A stretch of DNA of 6,095 bases from Verrucomicrobiota bacterium (GTDB lineage: Bacteria; Verrucomicrobiota; Verrucomicrobiia; Chthoniobacterales; UBA10450). Below, one piece after another: positions 1 through 4,804 of the stretch. The notes beneath the pieces were generated by a model that worked only from the letters and a program-made list of their open reading frames with translations, had not been told where the DNA came from and did no database searches. The position numbers and the translations under genes are program-made. Position 1 is the stretch's first letter, and the number at the start of each line of letters is the position of its first letter. The stretch lies in NCBI GenBank assembly GCA_003218615.1, contig QHOD01000188.1, positions 1 to 6,095 on the forward strand, written 5' to 3'.

Positions 1-280
1 TCCCTTCCCCGCAGTAACGCATTTCCCCGCCGTAATCCACCGTAACGACAACAGGTAGATCGGCACTCAGAATTCCCGAACGAAAATGATGCCTGAGTGC
101 ATCGATTTTTTCCTTACGCTGCTCACCATCGCTTGTTACGAAAATGTCTCGTCGCTCGAGGTTCTCCCCCGTTAGCTCCTCATACACCGGCATCCCGCGC
201 TTAATTTCTGGTGTATGCTGTTCAACCGAAATGCTGATCTCGGGAGTTACAGAACCCAATTTCCGTTTGAACCAACTCAT
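1..280 (-). CDS. Hypothetical protein, N-terminal part, runs off the left edge
   Basis: An open minus-strand frame starts at ATG 278-280 and stays open for 93 codons to the window edge, so the C-terminus is missing. It begins MSWFKRKLGS and is hydrophilic and charged, with no signal peptide or membrane segment. Two short strand-like stretches are visible: IFVTS near residues 47-51, and LPVVVTVDYGGEMRYCGEG near 75-93. I do not recognise the family. No good Shine-Dalgarno sequence is seen; the purine-rich GGCGGAA directly before the ATG is too close. Support comes from the long open frame at an edge and plausible protein composition. The start could lie at an internal ATG such as residue 30. 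The gene points away from the tRNA and lipoprotein region. Confidence 0.6.
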   Translation of the reverse strand, partial: MSWFKRKLGSVTPEISISVEQHTPEIKRGMPVYEELTGENLERRDIFVTSDGEQRKEKIDALRHHFRSGILSADLPVVVTVDYGGEMRYCGEG

Positions 281-326
281 TTCCGCCGAGATGAATTATT
301 AGATTCCTACGCTAGCCAAGAACACC

Positions 327-345
327 TTTTAGGCATCGCCTAAAA
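327..345. repeat. Short hairpin, 8-bp perfect stem
   Basis: TTTTAGGC and GCCTAAAA flank a 3-base loop (ATC). The T-tract is on the 5' side and the A-tract on the 3' side when read on either strand, which is opposite to an intrinsic terminator. It lies 47 bp upstream of the leftmost gene's start, so it could be part of that gene's control region. No function is assigned. Confidence 0.5.
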
Positions 346-359
346 AGAGCGTAGCCAAA

Positions 360-399
360 AAATCTAGGCGAGAACAGTTTTCTTGTGCGCTCTAGATTT
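360..399. repeat. Imperfect inverted repeat (AAATCTAG-GCG / CGC-T-CTAGATTT)
   Basis: Arms at 360-370 and 388-399 pair over 11 bp with one bulged T, around a 17-base loop. It lies just before the tRNA-Arg 3' fragment at 412. It could be an RNA hairpin, or arm-type DNA for a recombinase beside an attachment site. Neither role is proven by the sequence. Confidence 0.45.
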
Positions 400-411
400 A
401 AACAAATCGTT

Positions 412-440
412 CCCGGCGGGAATCGAACCCACATTTAAGG
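412..440 (-). pseudogene. tRNA-Arg 3'-end fragment (att-like direct repeat)
   Basis: These 29 bases are identical to 1186-1214, the T-arm, variable loop and most of the 3' acceptor strand of the intact tRNA-Arg(CCT), in the same orientation. The match ends abruptly at 441, where the anticodon arm should continue. Together with the intact gene it gives a direct repeat 774 bp apart. Duplicated tRNA 3' ends are the usual scar of tyrosine-recombinase integration, but no integrase gene is visible in the window. Confidence 0.75.
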
Positions 441-481
441 CGAGCACGAAGCAAATCCGCTTTTCCGTCTAGAAAAAGACA

Positions 482-497
482 TCAATAACGTTATTGA
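482..497. promoter_or_regulatory. Perfect 16-bp palindrome TCAATAACGTTATTGA
   Basis: The two 8-base half-sites are exact reverse complements with no spacer. A perfect 16-mer of this kind is uncommon by chance and has the shape of an operator for a dimeric regulator. It lies about 210 bp upstream of the lipoprotein start and 40 bp from the tRNA fragment. The right arm contains TTGACG (494-499), which resembles a -35 box, but I see no matching -10. The regulator is unknown. Confidence 0.45.
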
Positions 498-694
498 CGA
501 CGGTGGAGCAGCGGGGCCTGAGCAAGCAATTCAGCGTGGGGACAGGAGCTGCACGGCGATTCACAATTCCCGAAGAGCACGCCTTCGCATGAGTCGCGAG
601 TTTCGGGACAAGAGAACAGAAAGAACTGGCGTTATGACAAAATCAAACCGACCTTCAACACTGACAGTCTGGCGACGCGTTAAGCGAAAGCAAT

Positions 695-700
695 GGAGGG
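695..700 (+). promoter_or_regulatory. Ribosome binding site GGAGGG of the small lipoprotein gene
   Basis: GGAGGG lies 8 bases before ATG 709. This strong site decides the start in favour of 709 over the upstream in-frame ATG at 589, which has no such sequence. Confidence 0.75.
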
Positions 701-708
701 TAATTGGC

Positions 709-915
709 ATGAGCGCAGCAAAACAACGAATCGCGATTGTAGGGTCGGCGATATTGTTGCTTAACGGCTGCGCCAATCAGAGCGGTGGCCAAGCGCGTTC
801 GGGAACCTCGACAAGCGATTACGTCTCGGAGCCGAGGCCCAGCACTACGATGCCGTGGGGGAACAACTTGGGCGCGCCTCCGATGCTGCCCGCTCCGACA
901 CTAATAGGGCGCTAA
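709..915 (+). CDS. Small secreted lipoprotein, function unknown
   Basis: A 68-residue protein with a typical type II (lipoprotein) signal: basic start MSAAKQR, hydrophobic core at residues 8-18 (IAIVGSAILLL), then a lipobox L-N-G-C with the lipidated Cys at 21. Asn at -2 is allowed but not the commonest choice. The mature part is about 48 residues, Ser/Thr/Gly/Pro-rich with little predicted structure, and ends in a Pro-rich tail (GAPPMLPAP). It probably sits in the cell envelope as a short tethered peptide. The start at 709 is chosen on the GGAGGG site and because the signal peptide begins there. I do not recognise the family. It stands alone between two tRNA-Arg 3'-end copies, so it may be cargo of a degraded element. 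Confidence 0.7.
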   Translation: MSAAKQRIAIVGSAILLLNGCANQSGGQARSGTSTSDYVSEPRPSTTMPWGNNLGAPPMLPAPTLIGR

Positions 916-940
916 TCTAATGAAGCAATGAGCGCGCCCT

Positions 941-1052
941 CCCGTCAGGGTGAGCTTTCGGGCGAAAGCGAATCAATCGAAGCGCACGTTAGCGCATTCT
1001 CCCGAAGAGTCTCATGACGAGCGGGATCACACAAACTATCCCCGGCGGGAAT
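941..1052. repeat. Direct duplication, copy A (112 bp)
   Basis: Matches 1087-1197 at an offset of 146, falling to 145 after one inserted base near 1017. The last 80 or so bases are identical except for that indel. The first 30 differ at several places: copy A has a self-complementary GCTTTCG-GG-CGAAAGC (954-969) where copy B does not. Copy A ends with the terminal 14 or so bases of tRNA-Arg, then diverges at 1053 inside the T-loop, so it carries the tRNA's 3' flank plus a short tRNA end. Confidence 0.85.
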
Positions 1053-1086
1053 GGAGCCGTTGGGAAGCGAGCGACATAGACGCCAG

Positions 1087-1197
1087 CCCGTCAGGGTGAG
1101 CAAGCGGGAGCGAGCGAATCAATCGAAGCGCACGTTAGCGCATTCTCCCGAAGAGTCTCATGCGAGCGGGATCACACAAACTATCCCCGGCGGGAAT
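1087..1197. repeat. Direct duplication, copy B, running into tRNA-Arg
   Basis: Partner of copy A. It is the natural 3' flank of the intact tRNA-Arg gene plus its 3' terminal bases, so copy A is more likely the derived one. About 34 bp of unrelated sequence (1053-1086) separate the copies. The duplicated block contains GCGC-ACGTTA-GCGC and CCCGTCAGGG, both short inverted repeats. No open frame or terminator is evident inside. Confidence 0.85.
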
Positions 1198-1253
1198 CGA
1201 ACCCACATTTAAGGTTTAGGAAACCCTTGTTCTGTCCGTTGAACTACGGGGAC
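1182..1253 (-). tRNA. tRNA-Arg (anticodon CCT)
   Basis: Reads on the minus strand from 1253 to 1182, 72 bases including the discriminator A, without an encoded CCA. The acceptor stem GTCCCCG pairs with CGGGGAT (first pair G-U). The D stem GTTC/GAAC encloses an 8-base loop containing GG. The anticodon stem AGGGT/ACCTT (one G-U) encloses TTCCTAA with anticodon CCT, which reads AGG. A 4-base variable loop leads to the T stem GTGGG/CCCGC, with loop TTCGATT. The cloverleaf is complete and the gene should be functional. Its 3' half is copied at 412-440 and its 3' tip at 1039-1052, marking a recombination-prone end. A heptamer repeat begins 5 bp beyond its 5' end. Confidence 0.94.
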
Positions 1254-1257
1254 ATTT

Positions 1258-1285
1258 CAGAAGTCAGATGTCAGAAGCCAGATTT
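1258..1285. repeat. Heptanucleotide tandem repeat (CAGAAGT-type, 4 units)
   Basis: Four successive 7-base units: CAGAAGT, CAGATGT, CAGAAGC, CAGATTT. All keep CAGA and vary in the last three bases. The array lies between the 5' end of tRNA-Arg and the end of the RES toxin gene. Short tandem heptamers of this style are seen in intergenic DNA of several soil phyla. No coding or regulatory role is visible. Confidence 0.7.
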
Positions 1286-1323
1286 TAAAGCAAAATCCCT
1301 GAGAGTCGATAGCGCGCGTTGCA

Positions 1324-1788
1324 TCAACGGCCGAGCAAGCGTGAGTCGAACGCGAAATCGATCGGCGAATGAATGCGGATGCGTTTGAAGTCCGGATGCT
1401 CGGGATTTAACAGAAAATTTGTGTCGTCTGGACTGATTGCACTTGGCAAAGCCAGCACGGTGGAGCGACGTTCCTGCACCCAGCAGTCGCCAATTTCCAT
1501 TGTCGATCTTGACGGCGGAGAAATGCGCCAATCGACCGGCAACTTTCTTACGGGAAAAATCTCAGTGAGACTATCCGGCCACTGCAGATGGAACGCTTTG
1601 TATTTTTCATCGAGAATGAACGGTACGCGATGGACGAAGATCTCAAGCGCTGCGGTGGATTGATGCTCGCTGACATAGACGACATGCACGCTGGGTGAGC
1701 TCCACCGGCCGCCGTATCGCCACGGGCCTTCTCCAGTAAACGCCGTCTTCTCACGACTCGCGCGCACGATTCGCCATGCCGACGCCAT
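1324..1788 (-). CDS. RES-domain toxin (NAD+-degrading), toxin of a Xre-RES pair
   Basis: A 154-residue protein covering the whole RES domain, the usual length for this family. Characterised RES toxins (ParT/MbcT-like) break down NAD+ in the cytoplasm and arrest growth. Visible signatures are WRIVRAS near the start, GEGPWRYGGRWSSP (residues 19-32), VVYVSE (36-41), ALEIFVH (47-53), LPSAI followed by NFLLNPEHPDF in the second half, and the closing FAFDSRL. Arg28, Tyr38 and Glu49 have the same 10- and 11-residue spacing as the catalytic R-Y-E set I recall from the Pseudomonas putida RES toxin, so the active site looks intact. The start at 1788 is the first codon available; an in-frame stop lies three codons upstream. 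It has no ribosome binding site of its own and lies inside the antitoxin's last codons, which suggests coupled translation. Confidence 0.94.
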   Translation of the reverse strand: MASAWRIVRASREKTAFTGEGPWRYGGRWSSPSVHVVYVSEHQSTAALEIFVHRVPFILDEKYKAFHLQWPDSLTEIFPVRKLPVDWRISPPSRSTMEIGDCWVQERRSTVLALPSAISPDDTNFLLNPEHPDFKRIRIHSPIDFAFDSRLLGR

Positions 1789-2107
1789 CGGGTGTTACGA
1801 ATAAACACCGTAAGGCTCGCGCCTTGTCGACGTCGCCAAAAACATTTGTCGCGTGTTCGAGCAATCGGGCAAAGCGGATGACCTTGTCCGATTCATCCGG
1901 TGACAATCGCCCGGCCGCTTTGCGCCGCTGCAATGTGGATCTTGAGATAGCAAGTTTTGCTGCGAGCTGCTCGAATGGCATATCGATGCTGTCCTGCAAA
2001 ACTTTCAGATCGGAGAAAGGTAATCCTTTCTGGATCCGGCGAATCAGTTCATGCGGATTCTTCGCTTTTATGCTGGCCATTGTCTTTTCGAGGGTCGCTG
2101 TTCTCAT
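1751..2107 (-). CDS. Xre/MbcA/ParS-type antitoxin, C-terminal domain truncated
   Basis: A 118-residue protein. The N-terminal part matches the Xre-like antitoxin fold, with a helix-turn-helix around residues 45-65 (FEQLAAKLAISRSTLQRR). The connecting helices follow (SPDESDKVIRFARLLEHA, residues 69-86). The toxin-binding domain (DUF2384) then begins normally with NVFGDVDKARA (88-98). From about residue 100 the expected continuation (a W-L-x-T-P-N, A-L-G-G, P-L, L-G-R-I-x-x-G pattern over some 40 residues) is missing, and an unrelated Arg-rich tail follows, ending RARES. None of the other frames supplies the lost part, so a deletion is more likely than a simple frameshift. The gene overlaps the toxin by 38 bp. 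The start at 2107 has AGGTGG 6 bases upstream; Met10 is an alternative. It probably represses its own promoter through its helix-turn-helix. Confidence 0.88.
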   Translation of the reverse strand: MRTATLEKTMASIKAKNPHELIRRIQKGLPFSDLKVLQDSIDMPFEQLAAKLAISRSTLQRRKAAGRLSPDESDKVIRFARLLEHATNVFGDVDKARALRCLFVTPDGVGMANRARES

Positions 2108-2122
2108 CCAGAGCCACCTGAT

Positions 2123-2154
2123 TCAATTGACACAACTTAGCGGCTCAATTGAGC
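2123..2154. promoter_or_regulatory. Twin TCAATTGA operator-like sites upstream of the antitoxin
   Basis: The palindrome TCAATTGA occurs at 2123-2130 and again at 2145-2152, where it extends to the 12-bp palindrome GCTCAATTGAGC (2143-2154). The centres are 22 bp apart, about two helical turns, so two dimers would bind the same face. The pair lies 15-47 bp before the antitoxin start. That is where Xre-family antitoxins bind to repress their own operon, so autoregulation is the natural reading. I see no confident -35/-10 pair here. Confidence 0.6.
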
Positions 2155-2282
2155 AACGTCAACAGAAATTCTGAGGCCATTCGGCTATAAACGGTGTGGC
2201 GTCGAATCGGTCCCAGGCGATTGCGGTTATTCGCCCTACCTATTTATTCGTGGCTCAGGTTCGCCGAACGCCGAGGCAAATC

Positions 2283-3875
2283 CTAAGCGCCGACCTCATC
2301 GAGGACGCTGCGTAGCTCGTGGAAGTCGATGGGTTTGACGAGGTGAAAATCGAATCCGGCGTCTTTGCCGCGCCGAATGTCTTCGTCCGTGCCGAATCCA
2401 GTGATGGCGACAGCTTTAACCGGCTGTTTTCGTTTCGCCTCCGAAATCACATCGTACCCGCTTCCATCGGGAAGACCAATGTCGCTCAAAACCACATCGA
2501 ATTCTTGTGACCCCATGATTTTCAAAGCGCTCTGTGTGTTATCGGCGACTGAGATTTGGTGGCCAAAATGAGTGAGCAGGCGCGACAACGTCCGTCGCGT
2601 ATCGCTGTGATCTTCGACGAGCAGGATGCGCAGCGACTTCGCCGGCTTTTGAAGACCCTGGGAACCCACTCTGTTCTTTTCGGCGCGATTCGGGACAGCG
2701 TCAAGCGTCACCTTGAAGGTCGCACCGTAACTTCGGCCACGGCTCTCGACTGCGATCGCGCCGCCGTGAAGATCGATAAGATGTTTCGAAATCGCCAAAC
2801 CCAACCCGAGCCCACCAAATTGACGTCTGACGGACGGATCCGCCTGCTCGAATGGCGCGAAGAGCGAAGCCTTCCGCTCGACTTCGATTCCGATTCCATT
2901 ATCGGTGATCTCAAACTGAAAATGACCACGGTCGTCATTCGAAGTGTTGATGTCGATCTTTCCGCCCGGTGGGGTGAACTTGACCGCGTTGTTGATCAAA
3001 TTCCAGAATACTTGCTGGATGCGTATGGAGTCGGCTCGAATGTAATGCTCCTCCGCGTTCAGGTGCGCGGAAACCTTTAAGTTCTTTGCTGCGATACTTG
3101 AATTCGCGATCTCGATGGCATCACGGACAAGAATATGCGCGTCGATGTCTTCGAAATGGAGATCGAGCCTGCCGCGCGTGACGCGAGTAAGATCGAGCAG
3201 GTCGTCAATCAGTCGTGCCTGCAAGCGCACGTTACGCTTGATAATCTTGATGTCCTCGGCGAATTCTGCCGGGAATTTAGCGGCGTTCTCAGCGAGATAA
3301 TTCGCTGCCGCCAATGCTGGCGTTAACGGCGTGCGCAGCTCGTGGCTGAGCGCCGCGAGAAAGTCGTCCTTTGCCTTGCTTGCTTTTTCTGCGGCGATCT
3401 TTGCCGCTTCAATTTCGCGGCTGCGAATTTGATCGGTCATGTCGCGCGTGACTTTGGAGAATCCGCGAATCTTGCCTGCACTGTCGCGCAGCGCCGTTAG
3501 CACAACTTCCGCACGAAAGGTTGAGCCATCTTTGCGAACGCGCAGTCCTTGCTCGCGGATGTGACCTTGGCGCGCTGCCTCGCGCAAGTTGCGTTGCGGT
3601 TTCTCGGCCGCGACATCTTCGGCCGTGTAAAAGCAGGCGAAGTTTTTTCCGATGATTTCCTCGGCCGTGTATTGCTTGATTTTTTGCGCGCCTACATTCC
3701 ATGTCACCACATTGCCTTTCGGGTCGAGCATGTAGATGGCGTAATCCTCGACGCTGTCCACGAGTACGTGGAACTGTTCTTCGGTCTGCTGGGAGGCAGA
3801 CTGGGCCGATGGACTGTCGCTCATTGGATGGGCTGCGCGGGCAAACTCCCCACTGAATCGGGTCTCCGCTTGCAT
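2283..3875 (-). CDS. Soluble hybrid sensor histidine kinase (PAS-HisKA-HATPase-REC)
   Basis: A 530-residue protein with no membrane segment, so it senses in the cytoplasm. A PAS domain with its PAC end spans residues 33-150 (VEDYAIYMLDPKGNVVTWN at 42-60, RKDGS at 114-118). A helical linker leads to HisKA, with the phospho-accepting His178 in FLAALSHELRTPLTP. The ATPase domain shows the N box (FWNLINNAVKF, 290-300), G1 (DNGIG, 325-329), the F box (FAPFEQAD) and G2 (GGLGLGL, 354-360). A C-terminal receiver (about 415-527) has the acidic pair E421/D422, phospho-acceptor Asp465, Thr492 and Lys514. All key residues are present, so it should autophosphorylate and pass phosphate to its own receiver. 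The start at 3875 is set by GGAGGG six bases upstream; Met18 lacks such a site. It has no DNA-binding output and no regulator beside it, so it is an orphan whose partner lies elsewhere. The signal is unknown. Confidence 0.97.
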   Translation of the reverse strand: MQAETRFSGEFARAAHPMSDSPSAQSASQQTEEQFHVLVDSVEDYAIYMLDPKGNVVTWNVGAQKIKQYTAEEIIGKNFACFYTAEDVAAEKPQRNLREAARQGHIREQGLRVRKDGSTFRAEVVLTALRDSAGKIRGFSKVTRDMTDQIRSREIEAAKIAAEKASKAKDDFLAALSHELRTPLTPALAAANYLAENAAKFPAEFAEDIKIIKRNVRLQARLIDDLLDLTRVTRGRLDLHFEDIDAHILVRDAIEIANSSIAAKNLKVSAHLNAEEHYIRADSIRIQQVFWNLINNAVKFTPPGGKIDINTSNDDRGHFQFEITDNGIGIEVERKASLFAPFEQADPSVRRQFGGLGLGLAISKHLIDLHGGAIAVESRGRSYGATFKVTLDAVPNRAEKNRVGSQGLQKPAKSLRILLVEDHSDTRRTLSRLLTHFGHQISVADNTQSALKIMGSQEFDVVLSDIGLPDGSGYDVISEAKRKQPVKAVAITGFGTDEDIRRGKDAGFDFHLVKPIDFHELRSVLDEVGA

Positions 3876-3881
3876 CCGGTT

Positions 3882-3887
3882 CCCTCC
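3882..3887 (-). promoter_or_regulatory. Ribosome binding site GGAGGG of the histidine kinase
   Basis: Minus-strand GGAGGG, six bases before the ATG at 3875. It decides that start over the internal Met18. Confidence 0.75.
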
Positions 3888-3919
3888 ATGACACCAAATT
3901 GAGAGGAAAAAGAGCCTCC

Positions 3920-3979
3920 CGCCCTGGCTTTTGGGTGTGGGCCAGGCGGATTTCCTCGCACCCGTGCGGCTGCGCGAGG
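3920..3979 (-). promoter_or_regulatory. Two hairpins in the kinase mRNA leader
   Basis: The probable 5' untranslated leader can fold twice. CCTCGC/GCGAGG (3954-3959 with 3974-3979) forms a 6-bp stem. CGCC(C)TGGC/GCCAGGCG (3920-3928 with 3941-3948) forms an 8-bp stem with one bulged C. A run of five T's follows the second stem on the minus strand some 8 bases later, which is too far for a standard terminator. Weak attenuation or simple leader structure is possible. Confidence 0.35.
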
Positions 3980-3999
3980 ATGTTCTTTCGATGCGGGCT

Positions 4000-4008
4000 A
4001 TTATAGCA
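4000..4008 (-). promoter_or_regulatory. Extended -10 promoter of the histidine kinase (TGC-TATAAT)
   Basis: On the minus strand TATAAT (plus 4000-4005) is a perfect -10 hexamer preceded by TGC, an extended -10. No good -35 lies 16-18 bp upstream, which extended -10 promoters can tolerate. Transcription would start near 3993 and give a leader of about 120 bases before the kinase ATG. The box lies just beyond the end of the DUF5989 remnant. Confidence 0.55.
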
Positions 4009-4029
4009 AGCGAGTCTCGCGCTCGATCG

Positions 4030-4161
4030 AAAGAGGGTATAGATGAATGGAGCGAGCACCGAGCCTTTGGCGAGGATTAATAATCCATCCAGTAACAGCA
4101 AACAAATAACGATGGGCGCTATCCACCATTTCTTGCGCTCGCGCAAAAATTCAAGAAATTC
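4030..4161 (-). pseudogene. Decayed DUF5989-type small membrane protein gene
   Basis: The minus-strand frame encodes EFLEFLRERKKWW, then a single hydrophobic helix (IAPIVICLLLLDGLLILA), then KGSVLAPFIYTLF. As I know the family, DUF5989-type peptides of about 50 residues end in this APFIYTLF motif, carry an EFLxFLRERKKxW head, and lie in exopolysaccharide loci next to SxtJ-like and carbamoyltransferase genes. Here the head has no start codon: reading upstream from EFLEF gives three codons and then TGA. An ATG (4174-4176) nearby is in another frame, one base off. At the other end the expected stop after TLF is CGA (4027-4029), one substitution from TGA, so the frame would read on into the leader and past the kinase start. 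The only in-frame start is a TTG at 4146 without a ribosome binding site. The gene is probably dead. Confidence 0.62.
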
Positions 4162-4180
4162 GGTCGTGTATCATCCGGCC

Positions 4181-4384
4181 AGATCAGGCGGCGAGATCGC
4201 GGGAGGAGCCAGACGAAAATTAGAAAAGGAGACGGGGAGGCCTGTTTTATCTGCGGAAAACAATCTCAGGGTCAGTGGCCCATCGAAAGAACTTCTAACC
4301 TTCACTCCGTCTCTTGAAGAGAAAGTAAACAAATTTGCAAAATCTAAGTCCTGTCCGCTATCAGAGGAGGAGACCTTAGATTAG
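4181..4384 (+). pseudogene. Possible 3' remnant of a DinD/BRO-like gene
   Basis: A plus-strand frame ends at TAG 4382-4384. Its first part, RSGGEIAGGARRKLEKETG (about 4184-4240), continued by RPVLSAENNL, recalls the C-terminal tail pattern GGxIAGxARxxLExxTGxxVVSxxNxL that I associate with DNA-damage-inducible protein D and related BRO/antirepressor proteins. The remaining 38 residues are polar and charged and end EEETLD. Upstream the frame only continues as antisense of the DUF5989 remnant (nominal ATG at 4043), with no ribosome binding site and no Bro-N-type domain. It therefore looks like a broken-off gene end fused at about 4165-4180. The family link rests on memory of a short motif; a spurious frame is the alternative. 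Confidence 0.38.
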
Positions 4385-4804
4385 TAGCCCAAACTGATGT
4401 ACTACCGCAATTTCTGCCACGCATCCGACAAGATGCGGTGCGCGCCCCTTACGTGGGAGGAGTAAAGTGCAAACGCAAACTTTGGGCAGCGGCTTAAATG
4501 CGGGGACCATAGGTGCCGAATTGACGTAATCAAGCCAACCTCGCCTGCCCATCTTTGCCGTAATTTTCAAACTGATACACTGCCAGAAATTCCCCAACGA
4601 TCGCCAGTCTGTTCATTGCCTCAGTTGGTTGGCGATGCATTCAAACAATCGCGTTGCACCGGTTGTCAGGATGCACAGGATCAGCGTCCAGGTAACGGCA
4701 ATTTCGGTGTCCTGATCTTAATCTTAGCCTTTAGCTCCAAACGGCATTGAACCCTTAATCATTCCCGATTCGCTTTACCCCTGAATTTGGTAATATATCG
4801 GCCC
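4385..4804. other. Stretch without a convincing gene upstream of the exosortase
   Basis: About 420 bases. Two tiny frames have good initiation signals. On the plus strand GGAGG (4457-4461) precedes GTG 4467 and gives 20 codons to TAA 4529. On the minus strand a GAGG lies before ATG 4616 and gives 28 codons (MNRLAIVGEFLAVYQ...) to TGA at 4530. They stop within one base of each other, facing inward. I recognise neither and call neither a gene. The 3' end of the stretch is AT-richer and probably holds the exosortase promoter. Confidence 0.55.
4791..4796 (+). promoter_or_regulatory. Possible -10 box (TAATAT) for a leaderless exosortase transcript
   Basis: TAATAT matches the -10 consensus at four of six positions and lies 8 bases before the ATG at 4805. 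Transcription would then begin at or next to the start codon. No Shine-Dalgarno sequence precedes the ATG, which fits a leaderless message. No recognisable -35 is seen, so this is tentative. Confidence 0.3.

Larger units (their letters stand above)
281..708. other. Gene-poor stretch with hairpins, a palindrome and a tRNA fragment
   Basis: About 430 bases without a convincing gene. They hold an 8-bp hairpin (327-345), a longer imperfect hairpin (360-399), a 29-bp tRNA-Arg fragment (412-440) and a 16-bp palindrome (482-497), each listed separately. An in-frame upstream ATG at 589 would extend the lipoprotein gene by 40 residues, but it has no ribosome binding site and the added residues are basic and featureless. 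The stretch therefore probably serves as leader or as recombination scar. Confidence 0.6.

Noticed and set aside
327..345. Hairpin as an intrinsic terminator
   Set aside because: The T-tract precedes and the A-tract follows the stem on both strands, the reverse of a terminator, and no U-run follows.
941..1197. CRISPR-like repeat-spacer structure
   Set aside because: Only two long diverged copies, no regular short repeat and no cas gene; it is a plain duplication.
1373..1663. Plus-strand frame of 96 codons
   Set aside because: Antisense to the RES toxin, which carries strong family motifs.
2556..3080. 174-codon plus-strand open frame
   Set aside because: It lies fully antisense to the kinase's ATPase domain, whose motifs are all intact. 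The protein has no recognisable domain and no ribosome binding site.
3409..4146. 245-codon minus-strand frame reading as one protein
   Set aside because: Only its first 39 codons resemble a protein family (DUF5989-type). The rest is kinase leader and an out-of-frame reading of the kinase gene, open because a stop was lost.
4467..4529. 20-codon plus-strand peptide after a perfect GGAGG
   Set aside because: The initiation signals are good, but it is too short and unlike anything I know; no conservation can be judged from one sequence.
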